Both the position numbers and the translations under genes were made by a program. DNA of 64,000 nt from Ehretia macrophylla (Eukaryota; Streptophyta; Magnoliopsida; Boraginales; Ehretiaceae), in the NCBI GenBank assembly GCA_037974665.1, contig CM075768.1, forward strand, positions 65,003,816 to 65,067,815, in the 5' to 3' direction. The notes beneath the pieces are model-generated. The model was not told the origin of the DNA, searched no databases, and saw only the letters and a list, made by a program, of their open reading frames with translations. Below, piece by piece: positions 33,666-46,011 of the stretch. Numbering within the stretch: position 1 is the first letter of the stretch; each line of letters begins with the position of its first letter.

Positions 33666-36384
33666 GTGTTACGTAACATAACTTAGGGAATGAATTAGCT
33701 AGCATTCATTTTACTATCTAGGCTCGTTTTAAGCTAACTAAGCGCATTTAGTGAACCATTTAAGCAAGCAACTTAGCCCCATTTAATATATAACTCACAC
33801 AACACACACATTAGATCATAACTTAGAAAAAAAAAAAAAAAGAGAGCATGCTGAAAACACTGTAGCAAATCCGAGAATTGCATATGAGAAGAAATAGAGT
33901 TTTTTTGCTCAACAAATCCTCATTCCAAGTCAAGCCAAGCTTGGTATAAGTGGTTTAGGGTGTCTACTAGCCTCCTAGGAGCTCCTACGCGCATTGGTGA
34001 GGGATTTCACGGCTTATTTTCGCATTTTAAAATAGTTGCTATTTTCTTGATTTGTTGAAAATGTGTTCAAATGCTATTGTATTGATTATCTATGCTATTA
34101 TACCTTGTATATGAGTGCTAGAGAACATATTTGAATCATTGTTTCGCTTTTTAAACGGTTGGAATCGTTAGTTTAATTCATGAGGTGAATAGTAACATTT
34201 TTTTCTAGGGTTTTGTGTAATTGCTCGATTTAGCTTGATTCAACACTCCTAATAGATGCCTTAGGTGCTAATGAAGGTAGTCTAATAGCCCCGTGCACTT
34301 GAATTGCTCTAAAATCGCATAAAACGTAAAATAGTCGACTTTAATAAAGGGGTTTTGGGGTTAAGACGAATCCGGGTGGATTCGGGCTCTACTTTTGGTA
34401 TCCTTAGGCTATCTAGGTGCTTTAGAAGCTTTGCTAATCGTTGTTTGAAGCCCAGATGAGGTAGGTGTAGTGTAAAGCTATAAGAGGGAATTTGGGGCTT
34501 TCGAGGTTATTGCGGGCATTTGAATGAGTTAGAGGGTTGAAAGGGTTCCTTGAGGGTTAGTTAGAAGGTTGGTAGAGTTTCCCTTTAAATTTCAATCATT
34601 AACTTTGGTTTGGAGGAGAAATAGCTTGAATAACAAAGGGCTTTAAGTGCAATTTCGGTTGTCTCGCGCTTCTAAGACCTTGGCATGACTTCTTGAATGT
34701 TTAAATGTAGTTTCAAGTTGGTGTGGAACTTTTGATGTAATTCTAATTATATATTGTATATGCCCTTTTGTAAAACTGCTTATTTGATTGTATAACATGC
34801 TTCTATTCTAACTGCATTGAGGCAACTTCGAGCTTAAAACTGTATTAATTGGAGAAGGATTAGGGGTTGAATTATATACCATTAGAAAGCCTTACGAGTC
34901 TAGTTTCTACATCTTTTTACGGTGCATTAATCGGAGTTGTGTAGAGCAAGTTATGATCATTTTGGTGAGATGTGTCAGAAATGCCCTGTTACTCGAGAAT
35001 CTGAATTTTATTGTTATTTTGATATAGTAATGATATAATTCAGTTCTAATTGGATGTATTCGATCAAGACCTTATTGTGTAGTGTCCTTGGATGATTAAT
35101 AACGTAATGGGGCTCTTATAGTTATGTTGTTTTCATGAATTGTAATTGAAATCTAATTGCTAGTAAAGTTAATTTAAATTGAAAGCTATTCTATTCGACT
35201 GTGAATGAGAAATGCTAGTAGAGTTGTAATGGTCACCACCTTTAGACATAGGTAATGTTTCTATATATGCTAAACAATTCAACTGTTAGAATTAGTTGTT
35301 GTTATCAATGTGCAACTAGTGAACACTTAGAAAGGTCAAGTAAACTATGTGGAAGAATGTGTTTAATGCTTTTTAAAACTACATGTAAGGTTAATTGTAA
35401 GTTGATAGTTGTCTATTATATGTTAAATGTAATTAACTTAAGTTAATACTACTAGTGATATGTTAGAATCTTAGCTTGAAGTATAGTTATTTTACTAAAA
35501 TAGTATGTTAGTTATTAAATGGTTGATAGTTAACTTTTCTATTAGTTGATAAATGCATTTCTTTCCCTATGTGCTAATGTTGGGCTATCTTCATAGAGAT
35601 ATTACTAACTATTGTAAGTAAAGTAGAATATGAATTAGAAGTTCATTAAAGTAGTAAAAGACTGGGTAGTGTCATTATGAATGAATGTGTCATTTGAACA
35701 TTAAAGTAACCTAACATTTATTATCTATATATCCTTTGGAGAAATTCTTTGAGTTGAGTTAATGGCTAGTTTATTGTTATGTGGAGTGAATTAATTTCTT
35801 GTACAAGTTATTAACTAAAGTAAAATGAGAAATAGTATGAGTAACTGCAGGCTCATGTGGTGAGTTTAGTTAAACTAAATTCTAGCTCGATTTATATCTA
35901 GTTATAGCATGCTGGATGAATCATTATCATTTAAGTTTTTGAACTATCTTCTTAATTAACTTGTAGACTATTGAAAATATGGAATATATGTTAAGTTAAA
36001 GTATATAAAAGTGGTATTTTGTTAAAAATAGAATTCTAATAGATATTGTATATATGCTAAATAAGCGAAGTTATAAGTTAGCTAACTTAGAATGAATGTT
36101 GTAGTTAAAGAGTAATTGAAGTAATGTTTGCTCATAGCTTCAAGGTGACTGGAAATAATGTGATTCAAACTTACATCTTGGAGCTCGGTAGAGGTGAGGG
36201 ACATGCATCCTTACGTGCATCATAGTTTATTTTCTTTCTAAAATAGTATATTGTTTAGTATAATTGCGTAATTGATATATGCTTATTATTGCTAAATTGT
36301 AACTTGGTGCGAGAACAACGTACTTTGTCCTTAAATGTGTTTCCTGGTTATATTGTCATTGTTATCATTCTTGCATTGCATCGT

Positions 36385-36548
36385 GGTTGCGCAACCTCAT
36401 TGTCGTGACGGATGCGATGGCCTCGCTGGGCGGCATCGGGCTTGCCAGTGTTGGTTGCCTTAGCTCTGTCTGCTATTCCCTCACTCGCCTGGTCCGGAGA
36501 TTGCCAGGGGGTGTTGGGTCGTAGGATCGGGTACATCCGGAGTACCCA
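36385..36548 (+). other. GC-rich conserved LTR module in family 2
   Basis: Palindrome GGTTGCGCAACC (36385-36396), then GGGCGGCATCGGGCTTGCC, TTCCCTCACTCGCC, GTGTTGGGTCGTAGG and GTACATCCGGAGTAC. Order and spacing match family 1 although most of the LTR does not. Confidence 0.75.
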
Positions 36549-36783
36549 TTGGTGTAAGGGATGCCGGCATATCGAGATCGAGATCATGGTTCGTGGATCG
36601 GGGATCGAAGATTTGGAGTGATAAGGGTTATCGATTGTATCCTTTTAAAATGTGGTATTAGAATTGTTATTCACTGTTTATCTATTGTATTAATTGTGTT
36701 AAGTTGCTGCATTGCACGTCCCCGGTAGACCTTATCCCTCACTGAGCAATTGTGATTGCTCATACCTCGCTAAACATGTTTCA

Positions 36784-36861
36784 GGAAGTGCTGAGGGTGA
36801 ACCCCAACTAGTTGAGGTGCTAGTGGAAGAGGAAGAAGTTCAGGCTGAGCCTTTGCCCTAG
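36784..36861 (+). other. Short acidic reading frame in family 2 LTR
   Basis: 25 codons after ATGTTTCAG, with a VEEEEV core, ending in PLP before TAG. It is similar to the family 1 frame in acidity, in position after the GC-rich module and in the acceptor-like context, but not in sequence. Confidence 0.3.
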
Positions 36862-37795
36862 TTGTTGTGTGTTTGTTGTCTAAGGTGGATTTGCCTTCTT
36901 GTTGTTACATGGTGTACTTGTATTGCTATAGCATGATCTATTTTGTGGCCTTAAGGCTATGTATATTCTTGTAGTTGCAAGTTGAAAGCTGTTGGTTGTA
37001 ATGTTAGCTTTGAGATATTATGGTTTGTAATAACTTTTAATTCTCCTTTTAGTTCTTGCATGCTTGGGGTTGTATGTTTAGAGGTGTTGATTTCAACTTC
37101 TAAAATTGCTCTAATGTTATCATAGGATGGCATGTTAAAAAGGTTTAATGACAAGTTAAGTTGGGTGCATGCATGTGTGATTTGGAGCTGTTGTTTGTCT
37201 CCTAGCTTGGATGACCTTGAACCTTTGAATTTTAATTATAAAAGCTTGTTTTAGTATATTGTGGCTATTTTGAGCATTTACAGGTTTGAAAAATGTCCGC
37301 GGTATAGAGGAAACTCTGTCCGTTTTTCCCTAAAATTTTGTGACCGGGTTTGGTATTGGGTTGAGAATAGCATGGTTATTAGAGCCTCCGGTCTCGTGAG
37401 GGATCGGGGCGTTACAGTCGCCCTTTTAACAACTCACGATGTACGATCCGGGACGAAAAAACAGAGCAAAAGAAGAGAAGTGGCCTGAAACTGATGGAAA
37501 CGTTCAATTTTGGGCACCAAAAAAGGGAACAGTAGGCAAGCTAGCTGCCCCCGTCGTAGAGCTCTTAGAGAGCAATGCAACGGTATACTGTGCGCCGCGT
37601 AACTCCTTACGGATCAAAAGTTATGGGCACCAGAGCGACGGAGACCTGGTCACAAGCCCTACGCCCTCGGTTTGTGGGCCCAGCCACTACATGATGCGAA
37701 GTTGTCTTGCTCAATGTTCTGTGGGATTCGGTATGAGAAATTTGGTGGATAAAGTATCTTGGCAACCCTAACCAGGGCAAAAAGAATTGAAAAAG

Positions 37796-37913
37796 GGGTG
37801 CAACACGAGGACTTCCCAGGGGGCCACCAATCCTAGTACTACTCTCGTCCAAGCACGCTTAACTTCGGAGTTTTCATGGGATCCGGTGCATTAGTATTGG
37901 TATGATCGCACCC
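37796..37913 (-). rRNA. 5S rRNA, copy 38
   Basis: Changes: GGGGCCACCAATCC in box C, CTCGTCC, GTTTTCATG and GTATTGG. Its spacing from copy 37 is 677 + 3995 + 5. Duplicate of copy 59. Confidence 0.9.
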
Positions 37914-38446
37914 GTCATGTTGAGGGCACAATTCCTTTATTTGTTAACGGTTCACAATCCCAGCCTAGAGAGATGGCCCATTCAAAAGGCCCAATGGGCT
38001 TAACGACAACCCATCCGCTTTAACAACGGAACATCCTTGCAACACGTGATATCGACCTGTTGTAGGGCCCTCTAATGTCCTGCGAGTAAGGTTGTCATTC
38101 TTTTAACAGCTCACGACGTACGATCCGGGATGAAAAAATAGAGAAAAAGAAGAAAAGTGGCCCGAAACTAGTGAAAACATTCGATTTTGGGCTCCAAAAA
38201 AGGGCACAGCGAACGAGCTGGCTGCCCCCGTCATAGAGCCCTCAGAGAGCTTCGCAACGGTAAGCTATGCGCTGCGTAACTCCATACGGATTAAAAATGA
38301 TGGGCACCGGAGCGACGGAGTCCTGGTCACAAGCCCTACGCCCCCGGTTTGCAGGCCCAGCCTCCACGTGAAGCGAAGTCTTGCCCAATGTTCTGTGGGA
38401 TTCGGTAATAGAAATTTGGTGGATAAAGTATCATGGCAACCCTAAG

Positions 38447-38563
38447 GGGTGCACCATGAGGACTTCCCAAGGGGTCACCCATCCTAGTACTACTCTCGCC
38501 AAAGCACGCTAACTTCGGAGTTCTGATGGGATCCGGTGCATTAGTGCTAGTATGATCGCACCC
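38447..38563 (-). rRNA. 5S rRNA, copy 39 (terminator deleted)
   Basis: The 117-nt core lacks one T at CACGCTAAC, as does its duplicate, copy 60. Other changes: GCACCATGAG, CCAAGGGG, CGCCAAAGC and GTGCTAG. The segment with the T-run directly behind the gene, about 24 bp, is deleted: CCCTAA is followed at once by GGGGTGC. Copy 60 keeps the T-run, so the loss is recent. Transcripts would probably read through. Confidence 0.91.
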
Positions 38564-39121
38564 GTCATGTTGAGGGCACAATTCCTTTATTTGTTAACGG
38601 TTCATAGTCCCACCCTAGAGAGATGGTCCATTCAAAAGGCCCAATGGGCTTAACGACAACCCATCCGCTTCAACAACGCAGCATCCTCGCAAGACGTGAT
38701 ATCGACTCGTTGTAGGGCCCTCTAATGTCCTGCGAGTTAGGGTATGGTCCTTTTAACAGGTCACGAGGTACGATCCGCGACCAAAAACAGAGCAAAAGAA
38801 GAAAAGTGGCCTGAAACTGATGAAAACGTTCGATTTTGGGCTCCAAAAACGGGCACAGCGAGCAAGCTGGCTGCCACCAACGTAGAGCTCTCAGAGAGCT
38901 TTGAAACGGTATGCTATGCGCCGCGTAACTCCTTACGGATCAAAAGTCAAGTACACCGGAGCGACGGAGACCTGGTCATAAGGCCTACGCCCTCGGTTTG
39001 TGGACCCAGCCTCTATGTGAAGCGAAGTTGTCTTGCCCAATGTTCTGTGCATTTTGGTAATAGAAATTTGGTGGATAAAGTATCTTGAAAACCCTAACCA
39101 GGGCAAAATAAATTGAAAAGG

Positions 39122-39239
39122 GGCTGCAACACGAGAACTTCCCAAGGGGTCACCCATCCTAGTACTACTCTCGCCCAAGCACGCTTAACTTCGAAGTTCT
39201 GAGGGGATCCGGTGTATTAGTGCTGGTATGATCATACCC
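39122..39239 (-). rRNA. 5S rRNA, copy 40
   Basis: Changes: GGCTGCAAC, CGAGAAC, CCAAGGGG, CGAAGTTC, TGAGGGG, GTGTATTAG and GATCATACCC. It marks the right end of the duplicated block; partner is copy 61. Confidence 0.9.
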
Positions 39240-39798
39240 GTCATGGTTAGGGCACAATTCCTTTATTTGTTAACGGTTCACATTCCCAGCCTAGAGATTT
39301 GGCCCATTCAAAAGGCCCAATGGGCTTAACGACAACCCATCCTCTTCAACAACGCAGCATGTTCGCAAGATGTGATATCGACTCGTTGTAGGGCCCTCTA
39401 ATGTCCTGCGAGTAAGGTTGTCGTCCTTTTAACAGCTCACGAGGTACGATCCGCGACCAAAAAACAGAGCAAAAGAAGAAAAGTGGCCTGAAAATGTTGA
39501 AAACGTTCAATTTTGGGCTCCAAAAAGGGGCACAGCGAGCAAGCTAACTGCCACCATCGTAGAGCTCTCAGAGAGCTTTGCAACGGTATGCTGTGCGCCC
39601 CGTAACTCCTTACGGATCAAAAGTCATGGGCACCGGAGCGACGGAGACCTGGTCACAAGGCCTACGCCCTCGGTTTGTGGACCAAGTCTCTATGTCAAGC
39701 GAAGTTGTCTTGCCGATTGTTTTGTGGGTTTTGGTAATAGAAATTTGATGGATAAAGTATCTTGACAACCTTAACCAGGGCAAAAAAAATAGAAAAGG

Positions 39799-39916
39799 GG
39801 GTGCAACACGAGGACTTCCCAGAGGGTCACCCATCCTAGTACTACTCTCGCCCAAGCACACTGAGCTTCATAGTTCTGATGGGATCTGGTGTATTACTGC
39901 TGGTATGATCGTACCC
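39799..39916 (-). rRNA. 5S rRNA, copy 41 (dimer type X)
   Basis: Changes: CCAGAGGG, CACACTGAGCTTCATAG in and near box A, GATCTGG, GTATTACTGC and GATCGTACCC. Probably inactive. Spacer has GTTTTGTGGGTTTTGG, the mark of type X. Confidence 0.88.
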
Positions 39917-40474
39917 GTCATGGTTAGGGCACAACTCCTTTTTTTGTTAACGGTTCACAGTCCCAGCCTAGAGAGATGGCACAGTCAAAAGGCCCAATGG
40001 GCTTAACGACAACCCATCCGCTTCAACAACGCAGCATCCTAGCAAGACGTGATATCGACGCGTTGTAGGGCCCCCTAATGTCCCGCGAGTAAGGTTGTCG
40101 TCCTTTTAACAGCTCACGACATACGATCTGGGACGAAAAAACAGAGCAAAAGATGAAAAGTGGCCTGAAACTGATGAAAATGTTCGATTTTGGGCTCCAA
40201 AAAGGGCACAACAAGCAAGCTGGCTGCCCCCATCGTAGTGCTCTCAGAGAGCTTTGCAACGGTATGCTGTGCGCCGCGTAACTCCTTACGGATCAAAAGT
40301 TATGGGCACCGGAGCGACGAAGACCTCGTCACAAGCCCTACGCCCTCGGTTTGCGGGCCCAGCCACTACATGAAGTGAAGTTGTCTTGACCAATGTTCCG
40401 TGGGATTCGATAATAGAAATTTGGTTGATAAAGTATCTTGGCAACCCTAACCAGGGCAAAAAAAATTGAAAAAG

Positions 40475-40592
40475 GGGCGCAACACGAGGACTTCCCAAGG
40501 GGTCACCCATCCTAGTACAACTCTCGCCAAAGCACGCTTAACTTCGGAGTTCCAATGGGATCCGATGCATTAGTGCTGGTATGATCGCACCC
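40475..40592 (-). rRNA. 5S rRNA, copy 42 (dimer type Y)
   Basis: Changes: GGGCGCAAC, CCAAGGGG, AGTACAAC, CGCCAAAGC, GTTCCAATG and CCGATGC. Copy 44 shares most of them. Confidence 0.9.
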
Positions 40593-41151
40593 GTCTTGTT
40601 GAGGGCACAATTTCTTTATTTGTTAACAGTTCACAGTCCCAACCTAGAGAGATGGCCCACTCAAAAGGCCCAATGGGCTTAATGACAACCCATCCGCTTC
40701 AATAGCGCAGCATCCTCGCAAGACGTGATATCAACTCGTTGTAGGGCCCTCTAATGTCCTGCAAGTAAGGTTGTCGTCCTTTTAACAGCGCACGAGGTAC
40801 GATCCGCGAACAAAAAATAGAGCAAAAGAAGAAAAGTGGCCTGAAACTGATGAAAACGTCCGATTTTGGGCTCCAAAAAGGGACACAGCGAGCAAGCTGA
40901 CTGCCACCATCGTAGAGCTCTCAGAGAGCTTTGCAGCTGTATGTTGTGCACCCCGTAACTCCTTACGGATCAAAAGTCATGGGCACCGGAGCGACGGAGA
41001 CCTGGTCACAAGGCCTACGCCCTCGGTTTGTGGACCCAGCCTCTATGTCAAGCGAAGTTGTCTTGCCCAATGTTTTGTGGGTTTTGGTAATAGAAATTTG
41101 ATGAATAAAGAATCTTGACAACCTTAACCAGGGCAAAAAAAATTGAAAAGG

Positions 41152-41269
41152 GGGTGCAACGCGAGGACTTCCCAGGGGGTAACCCATCCTAGTACTACTC
41201 TCGCCCAAGCACGCTTAACTTCGAAGTTCTGATGGGATCCGGTGTATTACTGCTGGTATGATCGTACCC
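41152..41269 (-). rRNA. 5S rRNA, copy 43 (dimer type X)
   Basis: Changes: CAACGCGAGG, GGTAACCC in box C, CGAAGTTC, GTGTATTACTGC and GATCGTACCC. Box A intact. Confidence 0.9.
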
Positions 41270-41827
41270 GTCATGGTTAGGGCACAATTCCTTTATTTGT
41301 TAACGGTTCACAGTCCCAGCCTAGTGAGATGGTCCATTCAAAAGGCCCAATGGGCTTAACGACAACCCATCCGCTTCAACAACGTAGCATGTTCGCAAGA
41401 TGTGATATCGAATCGTTGTAGGGCCCTCTAATGTCCCACGAGTAAGGTTGTCGTACTTTTAACAGCTCACGACATACGATCCGGGACGAGAAAACAGAGC
41501 AAAAGAAGAAAAGTGTCCTGAAACTGATGTAAACATTCGATTTTGGGCTCCAAAATTGGGCACAACGAGCAAGCTTGCTGCCCCGGTTGTAGAACTCTCA
41601 GAGAGCTTTGCAACGGTATGTTGTGCGCCCTGTAACTCCTTACGGATCAAAAGTTATGGGCACCGGAGCAACGGAGACCTGGTCACAAGGCCTACGCCCT
41701 CGGTTTGTGGGCCCAGTCTCTACGTGAAGTGAAGTTGTCTTGCCCAATGTTTAGTGGGATTCGGTAATAGAAATTTGGTGGATAAAGTATCTTGGCAACC
41801 CTAACCAGGGCAAAAAAAATTGAAAAG

Positions 41828-41945
41828 GGGCGCAACACGAGGACTTCCCAAGGGGTCACCCATCTAAGTACTAATCTCGCCCAAGCACGCTTAACTTCGG
41901 AGTTCCAATGGGATCCGATGCATTAGTGCTGGTATGATCGCACCC
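41828..41945 (-). rRNA. 5S rRNA, copy 44 (dimer type Y)
   Basis: Changes: GGGCGCAAC, CCAAGGGG, CATCTAAG, ACTAATC, GTTCCAATG and CCGATGC. Box A intact. Confidence 0.9.
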
Positions 41946-42507
41946 GTCTTGTTAAGGGCACAATTCCTTTATTTGTTAACAGTTCACAGTCCCAAGCTAG
42001 AGAGATGGCCCACTCAAAAGGCCCAATGGGCTTAACGACAACCCATCCTCTTCAACAGCGCAGCATCCTCGCAAGACGTGATATCGACTCGTTGTAGGGC
42101 CCTCTAATGTCCTGCAAGTAAGGTTGTCATCCTTTTAAGAGTTCACGACGTACGATCCAGGATGAAAAAATAGGGCAAAAGAAGAAAAGTGGCTTGAAAC
42201 TGATGAAAACATTCAATTTTGGGCTCCAAAAAGGGGCCAAGCGAGCAAGCTTGCTGCCTCCATCGTAGAGCTCTCAAAGAGCTTTGCAACTGTATGCTGT
42301 GCGCCGCGTAAGTCCTTACGGCTCAAAAGTCATGGGCACCGGAGCGACGGAGACCTGGTCACAAGGCCTACGCCCTCGGTTTGTGGACCCAGCCTGTATG
42401 TCAAGCGAAGTTGTCTTGCCCAATGTTTTGTGGGTTTTGGTAATAGAAATTTGATGGATAAAGAATCTTGACAACCTTAACCAGGGCAAAAAAACAAAAT
42501 GAAAAGG

Positions 42508-42625
42508 GGGTGCAACACGAGGATTTCCTAGAAGGTCACGCATCCTAGTAATACTCTCGCCAAGGCACGCTTAACTTCGAAGTTCTGATGGGATCCGGTG
42601 TATTACTGATTGTATGATGGCACCC
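42508..42625 (-). rRNA. 5S rRNA, copy 45 (dimer type X)
   Basis: Many changes: GGATTTCCTAGAAGG, GTCACGCATCC in box C, AGTAATAC, CGCCAAGGCACG, CGAAGTTC, GTATTACTGATTG and GATGGCACCC. Probably inactive. Confidence 0.87.
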
Positions 42626-43183
42626 GTCATGTTGTGGGCGCAAATCCCTTATATGTTAAAGGTTCACAGTCCCAGCCTAGAGAGATGGCCAATTCAACGG
42701 CCCAATGGGCTTAACGACAACCCATCCGCTTCAACAACGCAGCATGTTCGCAAGATGTGATATCGACTCGTTGTAGGGCCCTCTAATGTCCCGCGAGTAA
42801 GGTTGTCGTACTTTTAACAGCTCACGACGTACGATCCGGGAAGAAAAAATAGAGCAAAAGAAGAAAACTGGCATGAAACTGATGAAAACATTTGATTTTG
42901 GGCTCCAAAATTGTGCACAGCGAGCAAACAAGCTGCCCCCGTCGTAGAGCTCTCAGAGAGCTTTGCAACGGTATGCTGTGCGCCCTGTAACTCCTTACGG
43001 ATCAAAAGGTATGGGCACCGGAGCAACGAAGACCTGGTCACAAGGCCTACGCCCTCGGTTTGCGGGCCCAGACTCTACGTGAAGCGAAGTTGTCTTGCCC
43101 AATGTTTCGTGGGATTCGGTAATATAAATTTGGTCGATAAAGTATCTTGGCAACCCTAACCAGGGCAAAAAAAATTGAAAAGG

Positions 43184-43301
43184 GGGTGCAACACGAGGAC
43201 TTCCCATGGGGTCACCCATACTAGTACAACTCTCGCCCAAGCAAGCTTAACTTCGAAGTTCTGATGGGATCCGGTGCATTAGTGCTGGTATGATCACACC
43301 C
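43184..43301 (-). rRNA. 5S rRNA, copy 46 (dimer type Y)
   Basis: Changes: CCATGGGG, CATACTAG, AGTACAAC, GCAAGCTT in box A, CGAAGTTC and GATCACACCC. Confidence 0.9.
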
Positions 43302-43860
43302 GTCATGTTGAGGGCACAATTCCTTTATTTGTTTACGGTTCATAGTCCCATCCTAGAGAGATGGCCAATTCAAAATGCCCAATGGGCTTAACGACAACCC
43401 ATCCGCTTCAACAGCGCAGCATCCTCGCAAGACGTGATATCGACTCGTTGTAGGGCCCTCTAATATCCTGCAATTAAGGTTGTCGTTCTTTTAACAGCGC
43501 ACGAGGTACGATCCGCGAACAAAAAATAGAGCAAAAGAAGAAAAGTGGCCTGAAACTGATGAAAACGTTCGATTTTGGGCTCCAAAAAGGGGCACAGCAA
43601 GCAAGCTGACTGCCACCATCGTAGAGCTCTCAGAGATCTTTGCAACGGTATGCTGTGCGCCGCGTAACTCCTTACGGATCAAAACTCATAGGCACCGGAG
43701 CGACGGAGACCTGGTCACAAGGCCTACGCCCTCGGTTTGTGGACCCAGCCTCTATGTCAAGCGAAGTTGTCTTGCCCAAAGTTCTGTGGGTTTTGGTAAT
43801 ATAAATTTGGTGGATAAAGAATCATGACAACCCTAACCAGGGCAAAAAAAATTGAAAAGG

Positions 43861-43978
43861 GGGTGCAACATGAGGACTTCCCAGGGGGTCACCCATCTTA
43901 GTACTACTCTCGCCCAAGCACGCTTAACTTCGGAGTTCTGATGGGATCCGGTGTATTAGTGCTGGTATGATCATACTC
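43861..43978 (-). rRNA. 5S rRNA, copy 47 (dimer type X)
   Basis: Changes: CAACATGAGG, CATCTTAG, GTGTATTAG and GATCATACTC. Boxes A and C intact. Confidence 0.91.
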
Positions 43979-44539
43979 GTCATGGTTAGGGCACAATTCC
44001 TTTATTTGTTAACGGTTCACAGTCCCAGCCTAGAGGGATGGCCCATTCAAAAGGCCCAATGGGCTTAACGACAACCCATCCGCTTCAACAACGCAACATG
44101 CTCGCAAGTTGTCATATCGACTCGTTGTAGGGCCCCCTAATGTCCCACGAGTAAGGTTGTCGTCCTTTTAACAGCTCACGACGTACGATCCGGGACGAAA
44201 AAACAGAGCAAAAGAAGAAAAGTGGCCTGAAACAGATGAGAACATTCGATTTTGGGCCCCGAAATTGGGCACAGTGAGCAAGCTGGCTGCTCCCGTCGTA
44301 GAGCTCTCACAGAGAGCTTTGCAACGATATGCTGTGCGCCCTATAACTCCTTACGGATCAAAAGTTATGGGCACAGGAGCGACGGAGACCTGGTCACAAG
44401 GCCTACGCCCTCGGTTTGTGGGCCCAACCTCTACGTGAAGCGAAGTTGTCTTGCCCAATGTTTAGTGGGATTCGGTAATAGAAATTTGGTGGATAAAGTA
44501 TCTTGGCAACCCTAACCAGGGCAAAAAAAATTGAAAAGG

Positions 44540-44657
44540 GGGTGCAACACGAGGACTTTCCAAGGGGTCACCCATCCTAATACTACTCTCGCCCAAGCAC
44601 GCTTAACTTCGGAGTTCTTATGGGATCCGATGCATTACTGCTGGTATGATCGCACCC
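44540..44657 (-). rRNA. 5S rRNA, copy 48 (dimer type Y)
   Basis: Changes: CTTTCCAAGGGG, CCTAATAC, GTTCTTATG, CCGATGC and TTACTGC. Boxes A and C intact. Confidence 0.91.
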
Positions 44658-45216
44658 GTCATGTTGAGGGCACAATTCCAATATGTGTTAACAGTTCACA
44701 GTCCCAACCTAGAGAGATGGCCCACTCAAAAGGCCCAATGGGCTTAACGACAACCCATCCGCTTCAACAGCGCAGCATCCTCGCAAGACGTGATATCGAC
44801 TCGTTGTAGAGTCCTCTAATGTCCCGCGAGTAAGGTTGTCGTCCTTTTAACACCTCACGACGTACGATCCAGGACGAAAAAATAGAGCAAAAGAAGAAAA
44901 GTGGCCTGAAACTGATGAAAACGTTCGGTTTTGGGCAACAAAAATGGGCACAATGAGCAAGCTCACTCTACCCATCGTAGAGCTCTCAAAGAGCTTTCCA
45001 ACGGTATGCTATGCGCCGCATAACTCCTTACGTATCAAAAGTTATGGGAACTAGAGCGACGGAGACCTGGTCACAAGCCCTACGCCCTCTATTTGCAGAC
45101 CCAACCTCTACGTGAAGCGAAGTTGTCTTGCCCAATGTTCCATGGGATTCAATATGAGAAATTTTGTGGATAAAGTATCTTGGCAACCCCATCCAGGGCA
45201 AAAAAAATTGAAAAGG

Positions 45217-45334
45217 GGGTGCAACACGAGGATTTCCCAAGGGGTCACCCATCCTAGTACTACTCTCGCCCAAGCACGCTTAACTTCAGAGTTCTGATGG
45301 GATCCGGTGCATTAGTGCTGGTATGATCGCACAC
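45217..45334 (-). rRNA. 5S rRNA, copy 49
   Basis: Changes: GGATTTCCCAAGGGG, CTTCAGAG and GCACAC at the start. Boxes A and C intact. Confidence 0.91.
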
Positions 45335-45893
45335 GTCATATTGAGGTCACAATTCCTTTGTGTGTTAACGGTTCACAGTCCCAGCCTAGAGAAATGGCCT
45401 ATTCAAAAAGCCCAATGGGCTTAACAACAACCTATCCGCTTCAACAACACAGCATGTTCGCAAGATGTCATATCGACTCGTTGTAGGGCCCTCTAATGTC
45501 CCGCGAGTAAGGTTGTCGTCCTTTTAATAGCTCACGATGTACGATCCGGGACGAAAAAACATAGCAAAAGAAGAAAACTGGATTGAAACTGATGAAAACA
45601 TTCGATTTTGGGCTCCAAAATTGGGCACAGTGAGCAAGCTGGCTGCCCCAGTCGTAGAGCTCTCATAGAGGTTTGCAACGGTATGCTGTGCGCCCTGTAA
45701 CTCCTTACGGATCAAAAGTTATGGGCACTGGAGCGACGGAGACCTTGTCACAAGGCCTACGCCCTCGGTTTGTGGGCCCAGCCTCTACGTGAATCGAAGT
45801 TGTCTTGCCCAATGTTTAGTGGGATTCGGTAATAGAAATTTGGTGGATAAAGTATCTTGGCAACCCTAACTAGGGAAAAAAAAAATGAAAAGG

Positions 45894-46011
45894 GGGTGCA
45901 ACACGTGGACTTCCAAAGGGGTCACCCATCCTAATACTACTCTCGCCCAAGCACGCTTAACTTCGGAGTTCCGATGGGATCCGGTGCATTAGTGCGGGTA
46001 TGATCGTACCC
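45894..46011 (-). rRNA. 5S rRNA, copy 50
   Basis: Changes: ACGTGGAC, CCAAAGGGG, CCTAATAC, GTTCCGATG, GTGCGGG and GATCGTACCC. Confidence 0.9.

Larger units (their letters stand above)
33422..37416 (+). mobile_element. Solo LTR, family 2 (3995 bp)
   Basis: Starts TGTGACGCCCGAG and ends GGGGCGTTACA, with a perfect 5-bp duplication GTCGC at 33417-33421 and 37417-37421. The body is AT-rich and mostly unlike family 1, but it shares the GC-rich module at 36385-36548 and an acidic frame after TTTCAG at 36784-36861. A TATAAATA box lies at 33658-33665 and an A15 run near 33828. The duplicate of this 5S unit (near 55190) has no insertion, so the element arrived after the block was duplicated. No gag-pol. 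Probably the same broad Ty3/gypsy group as family 1, by inference. Confidence 0.88.
30624..39239. repeat. Duplicated block, left copy
   Basis: LTR end plus six 5S genes matching 52393-57034. The offset is 21769 bp up to about 32 kb and about 17.77 kb after the family 2 LTR, exactly as expected from that later insertion (3995 + 5). Shared private marks include CCTAAAACTAC, CATGTAGAGGG, GTCGCCCTTTT, GGGAACAG, TCCATACGG, and a gene lacking one T. Confidence 0.85.
39122..44540 (-). repeat. Two-unit 5S higher-order repeat (about 1.35 kb period)
   Basis: X units (TATGTCAAGCG, GTGGGTTTTGG, TTGACAACC, and CATGGTTAGGG in most) have genes at 39799, 41152, 42508 and 43861. They alternate with Y units (TACGTGAAG, GTGGGATTCGG) with genes at 40475, 41828, 43184 and 44540. 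X-to-X spacings are 1353, 1356 and 1353 bp. The unit at 39122 is X-like. Confidence 0.78.

Noticed and set aside
33826-33842. A-run near the start of the family 2 LTR as a poly(A) tail of a LINE or SINE
   Set aside because: It is internal to a TG...CA element with exact target duplications at both ends and has no own target duplication.
33422-37416. A complete retrotransposon with gag-pol
   Set aside because: 3995 bp without any long frame, protease, reverse transcriptase or integrase motif, and without a second LTR.
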